A stretch of 64,000 nt of DNA from Dryococelus australis (GCA_029891345.1 CM056999.1:28307418-28371417), one strand, 5' to 3'. Counted from the first letter of the stretch, positions 13,804 through 26,138 are shown. Notes: generated by a model not told the origin, from the letters alone. A program made the numbers and translations.

Positions 13804-16800
13804 TCACGCTTTCGTCGGTCTTTTGGAATTGAAACTTTGAAAAATCACCCTAGGCATAACATGTCAACCTGTTTTTCCAATAACTTGTATTCCAATTTTG
13901 GAAATTGATATATTTTTATTGTTAGGTTGCACTCACTGAAACACATTTCATCGCTGCAGTAAAAAATATAGGCGCAAATTACCATGCGTAGGCTGGTGTT
14001 TTTTTTTTTGTCCAGAATAAAGGTTCAATAAGCGAAGCAGAGCGTGTTGCTCTCTTTCGTTCTCTCTATACTCTACTCTCTCTCAGGAAGTTTGTACCAC
14101 CTGTGTAGCAGGAAAGGTATATATTTTGTTATTTCTAATTTCAGCACATTTCATACTCATTACAGCAACAATAAATGTTGTTTGCATACTTGCCAACTTG
14201 TACGATTTTTCCAGAAGATGTACAAAAATTGATCCTACTGTACGATTTTACGATAGGCGTAAATATCTTAATTCCAAATTTCTGTATCTTCATTGTGCGA
14301 AAACTTTTTTTTTGTATTAGGGTACTGCAATGTCCGACAGTTGCATGACGGAGGTGCCAATGAGGCGTGGCCTCCCACACTGACTCCTTCCACTAGACCG
14401 GCCAGCCAACCAGAGTGTAACCCGATCTATCTAGTGACAAACTGAGTAATAGTGGCAGCGGGCAGCGGCACTTGGCCGGCCCTGACACGAGCATCACCAC
14501 CACCTCACACAGCGAAATGCCATTGCCCGGTTATCATTGTTTTCTCTTCTGTCAATATTTATCTATATGCCAGAATTTCTTGCCGGCGTTGTCGGAATAT
14601 TATATATGCAGTTTATGTTTGTATTTGCTTAATTCATTAAATTTGATTCGTCGTAGGCGCCTTTTCACAACAGTCACCTCAGTGAAATGAATTGACACAA
14701 GTCTGCCTTTGTAAAAATTATTGTGCGCTGAAGTCCGCCATTTTCTTTGACTGAAAAGTGTGAGCGGAAAGGTTTTTACATTGTGAAGTTTCAATTTTTT
14801 GCTTTCATGAAATAGCTCAAGTGTTATGGTAAAAGAATAAGTCAGCAAATAAATTATTTCATCAGCGGCAGACAAAAGTGATTTTAGTGAAGTTATCATC
14901 CAAAGTTCAGCATGCGTTTTGGAATTACAAAATGAGCAGTAAGTTTACGTGTTCTATAAATGTTTTTCTTAAATTGTTGTTAGAATGTTTGAAATATGCT
15001 CAGAAACCTTGTTTTAACCTAATTCATTTTATTGAATTTCTAACGATTTTTATGTGAAAACAAATTTGCTGAACTTGTTTACATTGTGCATTCATACATC
15101 GGTATTACCAGTGGTGTAATTATTGCATTTTGTTCTTGCGGGAGGTTTTAAAATGTACGTGTCCTATATAAACACCCTTTTGGTGTAGTTCATTATATAA
15201 AAAATGCAACGATATTTGTGTTGTGTATTTCTCGCATCATTAACTTATTAACAGCTACACATTTATCTATTTAGTTCTTTCGATGAAGTTAAAATTGAGA
15301 GGTTATGATAACTGAATGTTACTTAACGTACGAACAACATTTTCCACTACATTACAAAAACAATGTAAGTTCCAATCACCACTCTTTCATAAGAAGAATC
15401 ACAAAACAATCACGTCTCACGAAATGAAAGATGTTACCATAAAACTAGTTCCCCATACCACCAATAAAATAAAACCCTAAATAGTATAATATGTGATTAT
15501 AACAAAAATAAAACTGTTGGGAATGGCAACCAGTTATAGTAGCCTACGTACTGGACAGAACTTATCAGTCTTTGATTGCCTGCCATTGGATTCGTAGTTT
15601 CGTTCCAAAGTTATGTTATGAACAGACTTTCTAAGATACATTTTTACACAAAGCCAAAGAGCAACTGTTAGATCCCTAACAAGCCAGAATGACTGAATAT
15701 CAATTTAAATCTCCGATTCTCTACATAGGGCCTAGGTACCAAAATTACTTAGTTTCTGGGAACAGCAGTGAAGTTTTCCTAATGTGATTTATTGTGGACT
15801 TAAAAGCGAAAAGCTTCAATTTTTAAATGTATATTTTCTTCAAATTTCGAGGTGAATGAGAAACTTTTTTTTTGCGCATGCAACCCATTCTTCCGTGTTG
15901 TCATATGTTTGAATTGAAATTTTGGTTTCAGTGGTTGTTAACAAACAAACGGAACACTGTAGCTGTTTGATAGATAATGTAACCACAGGACTAGAAGTGA
16001 ATTTATGACGATTACGTTTCTTCAGAATTGCCGCATATCATTTGCACAAAATTTTAGAATTTCAAATGCCTTCCTAATTTGAATTGTGGAAAGTTGGCAA
16101 GTACGTGTTTGAGATTGTAATTTACAACTGAAATGAGATTTTATTGTTTAAATACCTATTATAAGTTATTTAGATCCAACAACATATTTTAGATATGATG
16201 GCACGACGCTTTCAAATCCAGAAGTTTGGCAGATGTGGTGTGGTTAGAAGAATCTAGAATTTGATCAGCTTTCCTCTAGCCACATGCTTGTCCCAATATG
16301 ATGGGTGATTATAGCCAGTTTTTATAGTGCCTTACGACTGTCAGTGGTGTGGCAACATGTCAATGACACTGCATGTTTCTGAACGAAGCGCCAAGTTCGT
16401 ACTCATGTTTTTGAAACATCCTAGACAAGTTACAATGTTGTGATAAATATGTGTTTCCACGCCAGTGTTAAATGTGTTGTGATCGCTGCGTGGTGGCCGT
16501 GTTGTAATCGTTACACAGGCGAGGTGCTTGTGTGGACTTCAAATATGTGCAAAGTTTATATGTTTTAACTATGAACTGATGTTATGACGAAGTTAATTAT
16601 TTATATTCACATCTGTTTATCACAATGTTGTGCCTTTGCGCTGGGCATTTGAAACACAGTTGTGTAACGAGCTTAAGTTCCTTGATTCCAATGTCTGCCA
16701 CAATCCCAATGAAATACTAAACCCACCCAGATAAATTTAAATAAATAATAAAATAAACCTACAAACCAGTTCGTACAAATGCATGTAAATATTAGTAGAA

Positions 16801-17219
16801 TAGATGTTACGGTAAGCCTATGTATCTGCATGTTCACCACTATCTTTTACATTTGTCAGTGCTACATACAATAAATAAGCGACACGAGTTTTGTGCTTGA
16901 ATTTACAGTGTCTTTCGTTGCGACTGGTGTCCCTTTGTTTTAATTTTATTTCAAACACATTAATAACAACAGGTTACATGCTACTGTTTCCACCAGTTGT
17001 AACAAACACAGTCGTGGAAAAATATTGATGTGTATTATGTGTAACATGCTATATCGTGTGTAACAAATAGTTATAAAGCTGACCTAAGTATTGTTATACA
17101 TCTAAATTGTGAACATTCATAGAAATTGTTTTCTGCAGTATGACAGTTCTTTTAATAGCTGTAAACAGCAGCCAATGCATTTCACAGTTATAAAAGTAGA
17201 AATTTAGCAGGGCTTCAGA
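13804..17219. other. No gene established; possible promoter-like patch near 14.3-14.95 kb
   Basis: Most of this stretch is AT-rich and uninformative. A GC-richer patch (about 14330-14560) is followed by GTCCGCCATTTT (14733 onward) and then, about 200 bases later, an ATG directly before a GTAAGT donor-like sequence (ATGAGCAGTAAGTTT near 14932). That arrangement resembles a 5' untranslated exon with a first splice donor, but nothing else confirms a gene. Confidence 0.25.
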
Positions 17220-19325
17220 AAAGGCCGAAGTTATTGTAAATCAGCTATAAGGACCTTGGGTTTGAAATGGAGGTCGTGAGGTAGGACAGGTGTCCAGCTG
17301 GTGTGTTGGAGTAATGGAGGCAGGTGGTCTCAGCATTCCTTGCAGGATGCATGCGGTGTACAACAGATACTTTTGGAGCAGCGAAGTGGTGAGGAGCCAC
17401 CCTCTGTCTCAGTCTTGTCGCTGCTGCCAGAGGTAGTTCTGTGGTGTGGCTGCGTAAGACACTAGGCTGGTGGAAGGGCATCCACAACACATCACAGGGT
17501 CATGCCCACTACTGGGTACCTCTCTCATTGAAGCAGACATTGGGTGTCCCAACAGCAATGCTATAAAGGCCTGTGGTGCAGAAAGGTGACCCTGATGGTG
17601 TGCCTTGGGAAGCATCATTTTCGATGGGTGTTGCTGGTGCTGGCGTAGCTGGCATCAGGTGCGGCCACAGATGACCTCGTCTACATGCCCTGGGCTGCAT
17701 CGACATGCTGGGCATCGCAGGCTGGAGCAGGCATCGAAGGCTGCTGCCAGTAGTGTACTCTGGTTCTGAGGGGTCTTGAGTCGCTCGGTGGTGGTGTCTA
17801 TGCACTGGCATGGGATAGTGCTTTGGGTGAGTGTGCCATTGCAGCACCTGTGTCGGTAGCAACACTGTGGAGATTGTTGTGATGCACTGGGGTGCGGCAT
17901 TTCCCCCCGCATGTACCATGTAGCTTTTCCCAGGCGGCCCCTGTATTTTATGGGTCCTGCTCCACATTAGTGAGGCCCATGCTTAAATTCTTGATTTACT
18001 TGGACAGCTTGTGCACCCAGACATACACCAACTGGCCTGGCTGTAATGCTACTTGTGGTAGAGTGGTGACTGGCAGCTTCTGCACGTTGTACTGCTGCTG
18101 GTTTTAGTGTGCCTTCTGCTCTCTGGGCCACTAGAGTACTCCCTCAGCATGTGAGGAAACTCTCCAAGGTGGGGATACTGGCCACCTTGAAGTAGCTTCA
18201 CAGATGTTTTGCCAGTAGTGAGGTTCTTCTGTATGTTGAAGGGAAGGGATGAGGGAGGCAGGCAGGTGTTCGGTCCACAATGTGTGATTTTCACCCATGT
18301 ACAATTGCAATAGCGTTTTCAACTCCCGATTCCTTTGTAGCAGTTGCACATGGAGTGTAAATAAGTGTTTTGCAGCACTCAGCACTTCTTGCAACACTTG
18401 CACCATTTTCTTCCTGGGAACTGGTGTGATTTTGTAGGACAACAGTATATGCTGATATCCCCAGTGTGGCGAAAATTCTTATTCAAGAACTTATGCAATG
18501 TTTTCAGTCGGTGCACTGGAAATAGGGTAGGCCTCCACCCATCTCGAAAACAGGTCTGTCACCACTAACATGAACTTCCATTTGCAGTTTGTCAGATATA
18601 AAGCAATTGTTTCTAAAGTTTCTGATGGTATGTGTGGAATTTACTGTGGTGTGCTGCAGTGCAGCAGCTTTTTAGACAGTTTCACTGTACAAAGGCACCT
18701 ACATGCATGCTGATGGATATCACCTGGTGTTCCTGGCCAGTAGAAATATCTGGGGTATTTCACTGTGTTTGTCTGGGCTCCAGGTTGCCCTGCAAAATAA
18801 CCAATGCATAAACTGTAATACCTTCTAGTTGTGGTGGCATGGACATAGTTCACTGTTACAGTTTGCAGACATCTGTTTATCCCTTGCCACTGCTCTGCAG
18901 GTGTTCTGCATGTGTCCACCAATTTCTGTGTTACCTACGCATTAACCTCGGTCAGGGTGAGTCTCGAGAGAACAGCGGTGAGCTGCATTCACATGATATT
19001 GTTGGAGTCCATGTTAGGGGGTAGGCAAGAGGGGGTGACCTAAATGCATGTCACTGACCCCAGGTGAACTTGAGAGATCATCTGCTAGGTGGTTTTCTAT
19101 TCCTGGTACATGATGTATTTCGAAGCCAAACGACTGTAAACATAGCGTCTAACATGTGAGCTTACTGTGTACCTCCTTGGTGTTGTGGAACCAGACTAGG
19201 CACCTGTTGTCTTAGCATAAACTAATGATATTCCACGAACTGTATCTGTGTATTGCATGACCTACCATACTACCGCTAACCACTTCGTCATTTGGCATAG
19301 TTGCGCTCTATTGGGCTGAACTTTG
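17220..19325 (-). pseudogene. Ty3/Gypsy retrotransposon pol remnant, copy A (RNase H end, integrase)
   Basis: Read on the minus strand from high to low coordinates, decayed frames give the RNase H end (FSPIERNYAK near 19300, then FEIHHVPGIENHLADDLS around 19073-19126), the integrase zinc-binding region (RYFYWPGTPGDI and CRCLC, about 18640-18760), the integrase core (LVVTDLFSRWVEAYPISS, about 18490-18580) and a post-integrase tail to about 17245. In living Ty3/Gypsy elements these domains degrade the RNA of the RNA-DNA hybrid and insert the cDNA. Here several frameshifts and stops break the frame, so it cannot make a working enzyme. The domain order is that of the Gypsy pol (RNase H then integrase), not Copia. 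A related copy lies at 20540-21660 in the same orientation. No LTRs were found. Confidence 0.75.
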
Positions 19326-19983
19326 CACTGCTGTAATCAATTTTATACCTGTGCTGTTACTGAGCTGAAACAATATTGCACCCAGATCTCACTCGCATCT
19401 GTCTAAAGTTACAGTTTGTGGCTTGGGTTATGGTGTGATAGTGCATGGCGGTGAGGAAGCAACCCTCGTCACAATGATAATAGAAACCAGAACTTTTGAG
19501 ATGTTTGACCTCGTTTAATTCGTGTAGAGGATCGCCTCGTGAGGCATTCATATAAGTATTTTGAATTTCAAAAAAGGGCTGTTGAGTACCATAATTAAAG
19601 TATTTATTTCAGATAGTTTTATTAATTTAAAGTGAATTAAGAATTATTATATTGAATTGTTAGAATTTTGTTTACAACAAACAATTATGAAATAGTTATT
19701 CCCTTGTTATAAATGAATTATGGAGCTGTCTGCGACCATACCTTAAATAAATAAATAAATGGAATTTTTATTTAATAACAAGAAAATAAATTGTTAAAAC
19801 CCAACATTGATTTTATTTTATTTTAAACTGTAATAGCATACATTGTTCTAGCATACTTGTGAAACTAGTAAGAAAGCTCTTGAATGAGGTGGCAAATGAT
19901 TAATTCTGAGTCATTGGTCACAAAGTATGGCAGCTGCATGATTCTTGTGACCTGCAGGCATTGTGTCATCACCTGTAGGGTGA
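19326..19983. other. AT-rich spacer without recognised gene
   Basis: This sequence separates the copy A Gypsy remnant from the hairpin at 19984. It contains an (AAAT)-rich stretch near 19745-19760 and no assignable coding frame. Confidence 0.4.
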
Positions 19984-20057
19984 GACGAGGGTGACACACA
20001 GTAGTTTCCATCACTTTATATGCCTATACAAAGTGATGGAAACCACTGCTACTCGTC
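19984..20057 (+). ncRNA. Pre-miRNA-like hairpin, candidate only
   Basis: The arm CAGTAGTTTCCATCACTTT (19999-20017) pairs with AAAGTGATGGAAACCACTG (20030-20048) over 19 positions with a single A/C mismatch, around a 12-base loop. A second outer stem pairs GACGAG (19984-19989) with CTCGTC (20052-20057). The total length of about 74 nt, a nearly perfect 19-bp stem, a small loop and an outer stem separated by an asymmetric bulge fit the shape of an animal pre-miRNA. The reverse strand folds equally well. I do not recognise the arm sequences as a known miRNA. A short foldback transposon remnant is the main alternative. Confidence 0.3.
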
Positions 20058-20539
20058 ATCTTGTGCTACTCATCAGTGTTTGACAAGCGGTTGAGGAGGT
20101 AACATCGAGAAAGTCTTACAGCCCAGGAGGAGTTCATGGGATCTCGGCAATTTAAGGTTAGGCTGTCCATTGCTGAACTGAGCATGGCTTAGCAGTATGG
20201 ATTTAATTATATTTAAAGAGTTAATGCTACAGATTTATTGAGTGAGTTCCATCAGGCATGTAGATTGGCATTAGTAATCGGGTCCCCTTTATTTCAGAGT
20301 GAGCCGAGATTAAAATATAGTAATGGGAGTTGGTTTGTTTGCAATGATAGAGAATTTTAATACATTGAACATTTCCTGAAGTCACTCCTGATCTCGCAAG
20401 TTGTCGTCAGCTTAATATTGTTTGATCAGCACTGGCCAGGACAATATCACTCATGGGAGCCCGTGTAGACACTGTGCATCGGGCGTCACCACTGAGTTCG
20501 TGGCTGGAATGGAACCGACAGCTTGTTGGTATGACATGG
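20058..20539. other. No gene recognised
   Basis: Short interval between the hairpin and the copy B Gypsy remnant. Its distal part may be the eroded 3' end of that element, but no domain is recognisable. Confidence 0.35.
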
Positions 20540-21660
20540 CGACCTAGGTGTTGGTGTGTGGTGATGATGGGTGTGCACCCCTATTTTCCCTAGATGAGGG
20601 GGTTTTGACGCTGGGCATCGCGATGCTGGCGATGGTGAGGTTCAGGGCATCGCAGTTAAAAATTGCAGTGCATCACGTTCTGAGGTGCTTTAAAACAGGT
20701 ATCACCAATGGCCTGGGTGATGGTGTGCTGGCTGCTCCTTTTCCCCGCAAAATCCGCACAGAATTCAATTGGCTGGCTGACTGTGGATTAATTTTTACAT
20801 AAACATACTGGTCGACATGAAGTTGTGGAGGGGTCGGGTGGTGGCAGGTGTCCACTGCTGTGCGTAATGGGCTTGATTTTGCCTTGCCTAGCGCACCTCT
20901 GTATCCAGTTTCTCCTCCCGGCTTTCCCTTTCTACAGGGCAGCTAGTGCACTCCCTCGCCCTGCTCGTGAACTCTCCGGGGAAGGGAAGGTCACATCCTT
21001 GCAGCAGCTGGGCTGGATTTTTTCCTGTGGTCTGGTCCATTCTCGTTCGCAATGTATTTAAGGCACCAGGCAGCCATTTTGTCCACGAGATGTGTTGATC
21101 TCCAACACGCATGCAGAGTTGTATTTTGAGTTCCTGGTTCCTTCTTTCCATGGGATTGGCTCGGGAGTAGTACACTACTGCATTATGACGACCAATCCAC
21201 TTTGTTCAAAACACCCTCCGCATGCAGCTAGTCAATTATGTACCATTGTTACCATTGTCACCATTGTCCATCAGTAACATGTGTGGATAGCCCCAGCAGG
21301 AGAAAAACACATTCTCTAGCACATTTCCCACTGTCCTTGTGTACACACTTGAGACCGGGTAGACCTCCACCCAGCGCGAGAACAGGTCGGTCACTACCAC
21401 TACGAGATACTTGCCAGTCAATGTGCATGGATATGGGCCCATTAAATAGAACGCAACTGTCTCCAAAGGTTTGGTTGGTAAGCATTGTTGCTGGTGTCGT
21501 GTACCATCCATTCGTCGACTTTTGTACCAGTTGCAAGTACACAGTCCCGCACAAAGTTTCTCACTGCATCGACATAGCTGGCCAGTGAAAGTACTTCAAT
21601 ACGTTGTGGCGGGTTCGGGCTGCGCCTGGGTGTCTGTAGGAGTTCGGGATGAGAAATTTT
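20540..21660 (-). pseudogene. Ty3/Gypsy integrase remnant, copy B
   Basis: From high to low coordinates on the minus strand: a zinc-binding remnant (KYFHWPAMSM near 21590), the catalytic core (VVVVTDLFSRWVEVYPVSS, 21350-21410, and LMDNGD near 21250, which includes a catalytic Asp), the segment around the catalytic Glu (NPMERRNQELK and WLPGALNTLRT, 20990-21160), and an integrase C-terminal strand pattern (VDQYVYVKINPQS, about 20790-20830). Several frameshifts separate these blocks and a low-complexity GGTNACCATTGT stretch (21240-21275) has replaced sequence after the DNG. The family is the same as at 17220-19325, but RNase H is absent here. Non-functional. Confidence 0.78.
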
Positions 21661-22451
21661 ATTTTGGGCGGGCTCTGGAAATTTCGGTTGGGCATTAAAA
21701 CCAAATTAAGTGGATGAATTATGAACACAGAATATTTTCTTACACGGTTTACATTGATAAAAGTATAAAATATTTGTTTAAGAAATAGGCTATAATATGC
21801 TTGTCAAGAAGGTTTCATTCAAGTAAAAACTAAAAAAGAAATGTGAGTATAAAATTATATTTAGCATTTTGTTTGGCCATACAAGTGAAAATCTTCCAGA
21901 CGGGTGTTTTGAAAATAATATTTGTGTTACTACCTGAAGTTTCATGTTCATGTTTTTTTTTTTTTTTTTACTGCTTTGGCATGAACTTGGCTACTTTCTT
22001 AATCCTAGTCTTCCAAAACACTACTACTGATAATCCAATTTTAGTAAAAATTAATTTTAGCTTACCGCACTTCAAATTAGTATGAAATGATTCCCAATTT
22101 CCAATACTCATACAAGTAATAGCTAAGTGGTATTGCAACAAACTTTGGTTACTTTAGTGATGGCACAATAATAAAGTACCTAAGTACACTTAATCGGAAA
22201 ATACAAACAACTGTCATAAATTACTACCATACCATAATACTACTTGGCTTTTGGTTTGTTCTTTTGACAGCCATTATATTCCCAACATTGAGAAACTCTT
22301 TTCTGTGTCTACATTACTGACTGGAATCCATACTGATTTCAGTGTAGTTCATAAAAAAACCCCAATGATTTTCAACTTAACTGAAAATTATTACTGTGCA
22401 ATTCTCTCATTGTGAATGTCATTTTTATCGCAGTTTATTCTTTCAGTGACT
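21661..22451. other. No gene recognised; poly-T run
   Basis: AT-rich sequence with a long T-run at about 21953-21969. The open frame at 21843-22085 runs through the T-run and is not gene-like. Confidence 0.45.
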
Positions 22452-22454
22452 TTA

Positions 22455-22950
22455 AGCTGGACTCACAACCATCTGTTTCATCCGTCGGTCTGTTACGTGA
22501 TCTTCAACCAATCACAGTGCAATTTTTTTTTCTATCCGTCAAATATATCTCAAACTTTAATTTTCGATGGACGGATGGGCCACCACTTTGTAATATCGTG
22601 CCTTGAACATGGCTGTTGGAAAACAGTAATTTGTTTATTTGTCTGAATATTTTCTTTTTAAATACACAAGGCAACAAAGATGTTTACTTTTTTACATTTT
22701 ACCTTTGAATTGAACTGAAGATAACTTGTAGATTTTCGGAGGAAATGCTGATAAATTATGTTAGGGAAAGAGAACATATTTATTAAATTCATTAAAAACA
22801 TTTGACTGTGCAAGAATGTTAGTGTTGTTGGATGGTAATACTGAAAATTTTCTGGCCCAACGGACAATGGACTGTTGAAAGTCGCTTTCAATTGAAGGAT
22901 AGTTACGGACGGGCGACAGAAAAAAGCGACGGATGGTTGTGAGTCAAGCT
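22455..22950 (+). mobile_element. Inverted-repeat element (MITE) with TTA target duplication, copy 1
   Basis: The left end AGCTGGACTCACAACCATC and the reverse complement of the right end, AGCTTGACTCACAACCATC, are terminal inverted repeats. The insertion is flanked by TTA on both sides (22452-22454 and 22951-22953). A 3-bp TTA/TAA duplication is the hallmark of PIF/Harbinger transposons, although these AG..CT termini are not diagnostic. The interior matches the reverse complement of the copy at 23169-23710 through blocks such as AAATACACAAGGCA and ATAACTTGTAGATTTTCGGA. There is no transposase; the 496-bp element would depend on an enzyme supplied elsewhere. Confidence 0.8.
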
Positions 22951-23168
22951 TTACATTTTTTTATTATATTAATTTGAATGTTATTTCCATACTATCAACA
23001 TTTTTAAATGCAATTTCAAAACAATGGGAATTTAAGTTCCCAGCCCCACCAATGAAATAAACAGAACGTTAACTAATATATTAATTGGCCAAAACAAAAA
23101 TAAACCATCGCCAGATAAAAGTTGTCCTCACACAACGTTAATAATCTTAAAAACATGTTTATTCTTAA

Positions 23169-23710
23169 AGCTTGGTTCACAACCATCCGCCGCTTCCGTC
23201 AGTCAGCTATCTGTCGATTTTTTTGTCCATCAATTGAAAGCTAGGCACAACTGCCCTTTGTATGTTGATCCGTCGGGCCAGAAAATTTTTTAGTTTTAAT
23301 ACCCAACAACACTAACTTTCTCGCACATCGATAAATGTTTTTTATGAATGTAAAAAATATATTCGCTTTCCCTAACGTAATTCATCAGCATTTCCTCCGA
23401 AAATCTACAAGTTATCTTCAGTGCTATTCAAAGGTGAAATTAAAAAAGTAAACAACTTCACTGCCTTGTGTATTTTAAAAGAAGAATGTCCAGACAAATA
23501 CACAGATGACTGTTTTCCGACAGCCATGTTCAAGAAACGATATTACAAGGCAGTGGCCCATCTGTTGGTCTGTCGAAAGTTAGTTTGAAATATACTTGAC
23601 GGACGAACTTGGGGGGGGGGGGGAAGCTTGCCTTGAATTTGGTTGAAAGTCACGTGACCAATGGACGGACGGGTGACTGATGGATGAAACGCATAGTTGC
23701 GAATCCAGCT
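23169..23710 (-). mobile_element. Inverted-repeat element (MITE) with TAA target duplication, copy 2
   Basis: This is the same family as 22455-22950 in opposite orientation: AGCTTGGTTCACAACCATCC at the left, and the reverse complement of the right end begins AGCTGGATTCGCAAC. TAA flanks both sides (23166-23168 and 23711-23713). At 542 bp it is longer than copy 1, mainly near the 23.6-kb end, where a run of 13 G lies next to CACGTGACC. Because the two copies have separate target duplications, they are two independent insertions 218 bp apart rather than one foldback element. Confidence 0.8.
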
Positions 23711-24162
23711 TAACATCGTAATCAAAAAAAAATTTGCCATAGATATACGAATCTATGGGTGTACTGTGTGCCATTGCAGAATAAACGTGCAGCCAGCACC
23801 TAGTGGCCTCGGAAAAGTTTGTTACCATTTTTGGAATAAGTGTTTGGTAATTTTTCTGTTTCACATTTGTATACTACCAACGAAATTACATTTATAATGC
23901 GACGAAAAGTTATGAAAGATGGTAAAGTATGAGCAATTGCCAATGCGGAAGGTAAAGTGTACACTATGCTGTTCAGATACAATGTTAATGATGTTGCTGC
24001 TGTCACTAGTCTAGAGAAAACCACCTCAAGAGATCAGTTCTTACTGTGACATAAGAAATTAGGCCACCAGAACTTTGACCACACTACACAAGTGCTAAAA
24101 AGAAAGAATATAAAAGTCCTGACTCTGCAATTGCCCAAACTCAGTGTACAGCATGCTTTGAA

Positions 24163-24817
24163 GTGAAACAACATAGAATTTCCTTTGGTAAAAGCAACTC
24201 AGTTTCCACCATTCCTGGTCAGTTTATACATGCTGACGTCTGTGGGCCTATGGAAGTTAAGTCTGTAGGAGGTTCCAGATATTTCTTGCTTTTAAAGGAT
24301 GACTACTCCAACTACAGGTCTGTTTATTTCATTAAACACAAAGATGAAACTAAATTGCATGTACGAAAGTTTATACAAATTGTACTAACTCGATTTGAAA
24401 TGAAGATAAAAATATGACTTACAGACAATGGTACAGAGTTTGTTAATGATGAACTACAGTAAGTTTCAAAAGATAGTGGGATACAACATGAGAAAACAGT
24501 AGACTACCCACCTGAGCAGAATGGTAGGGCAGAGAGGGAGGTGAGAACAATTGTAGAAGCAGCAAGGACAGTGTTACATTCTAAGAAGTTGAGTAAAGAC
24601 TTATGGGCAGAGGCTGTGAACACTGCAGTTTTCATCTTGAAAAGAACTGGAAAAAGTAGGACCAGTGGAAAAACTCCATATGAAGTTCGGGATCAGAAGG
24701 TGTTCAATATTGAAGAGCTACAAGTATTCGGCACTGAAGTATCTATACATATACCTAAGGGAGAAAAGGAAGAAGCGGGATGTGAAGTCTGTACAGGGCA
24801 TCTTTGTTGGATACTCT
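24163..24817 (+). pseudogene. Copia integrase core remnant
   Basis: The integrase would join the element's cDNA ends to target DNA. Visible are IHADVCGPMEVKSVGGSRY (first catalytic Asp, about 24227-24285), FLLLKDDYSNYRSVYFIKHK, then LTDNGTEFVND (second catalytic Asp, about 24417-24450) and PPEQNGRAEREVRTIVEAAR (catalytic Glu, about 24510-24570). WAEAVNTAVFILKR follows, as in Copia integrases. A stop separates the first and second catalytic blocks at 24417 and another follows the DNG block, so the protein is broken although the DDE residues are readable. Downstream, a frameshift near 24780 shifts the 'VGYSE' segment to another frame. Confidence 0.88.
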
Positions 24818-25295
24818 GAAAACATAAAAGGTTACCGAATTTACTTTATCGTCGCCTTTCTTTCCACTGTAAAGAGGCATGTAATATTCTCAAAGAAGAA
24901 TAGGGGCACTGAACAACAGAAATATATGGAGAGTGTTGAATTGATGGAATCATCAGGGGAAGAGGAGGAAGGTACAGAAGAGAACAGTCAGCAGCATGAA
25001 ATCAGTTGTAGTGAAAATAGAAAAATACAAGTATGCAGTATGAATCAGAGGGCAATCAAGAGAACAACAATAGTGACTGTGGTTGGGAGGAAGGAGAGCT
25101 ACAGTATCCTGACTCTTTGGAACAAAGGCAGCGTAGGGTAAGGAAATCAGCTTGGTTAAATGATTATGAAACATGCTTCCTTAGTTTAAACCATGAACCA
25201 TCAACATATAGTGAAGCAATGAAAAGAAGTGATGCTTGTAAGTGGTCACAGGCAATAAAGAAAGAACTTAGTGTTAGAAGACAATAATACATGGC

Positions 25296-25925
25296 GTGTG
25301 TGTGTGTGATGTGCCTAAAGGTAAGCCAATAATCAGTTGCAAATGGGTTTTCAAATTAAAGTGTAATGGTGAACAAGAAGATTACAAGGTTAGACTGGTT
25401 GCCAGAGGCTTTGAACAGAAATACCTTTGTGATGTAAGTGAGCTATATGCACCAGTTGGAAAACTAGCTACCTTTAGAGTATTTTTTGTTGTTGCTATTA
25501 ATCTTAAATTACCCATTCATCAACTGGATGTAAGAGGGGCATTTTTGTATGCAAATATCGAAGAAGTGTACATGAAATTGCCTGAGGGAGTCAGTTGTGA
25601 AAATAATATGGTCAAGTTAAACAAATCATTATGAGGTTTGAAAAAATAACATACATATTGGAATAACAAGTTTGACACAGTTATGAGTTCAGAAGGTTTT
25701 GTTAGGTGTAAGAGTGACTATTGATTATATAGTAAATGTAAGGGTAGTCACAAACTGTATTTATTGATTTATGTTGTTGATCTTTTGATGTTTGCATCAG
25801 ATGAAGCAGAGATTGGTACAAAACAGGCACTGTGTAACAATTTTGAAATGAAAGATTTAGGATTAGTGTCAGATTTTATAGACATGAATGTAAACCAGAA
25901 CTTGAAGGAGGGTACCACTGAAATA
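25296..25925 (+). pseudogene. Copia reverse transcriptase remnant
   Basis: The motifs run ISCKWVFKLKCNGEQEDYKV, RLVARGFEQKY, LPIHQLDVRGAFLYANIEEV (first catalytic Asp) and YMKLPEGVS. The frame stops at 25634 in what would be LxGLKQ. It resumes after that with LYLLIYVVDLLMFASDE near 25760-25805, where the usual YVDD catalytic box reads YVVD, so one catalytic Asp position is altered. The segment FEMKDLG follows. The enzyme would copy element RNA into cDNA; with stops and an altered active site this copy cannot. Confidence 0.87.
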
Positions 25926-26138
25926 AGTCAATAAAAATATTTTAAAGGTGTCCTCAGTAAATATGGCCTGTGTGAGTGTAAACCAATTAGTACCCGAATG
26001 GACCAGAATTTCAAGGGTGAAATGCTGAATGAAACATGTAATGATAAAGGCGCAGAGAAGGTGTGTAGACATATGATAGGTCGTTTGTTGTATGCTGTTT
26101 CAGCCTCAAGGTGAGATCTCTGTGCTTCAGTTATCCTA

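Noticed and set aside
22455..23710. Single large foldback transposon
   Set aside because: Both arms have complete inverted ends and separate TTA and TAA duplications, so they are two insertions.
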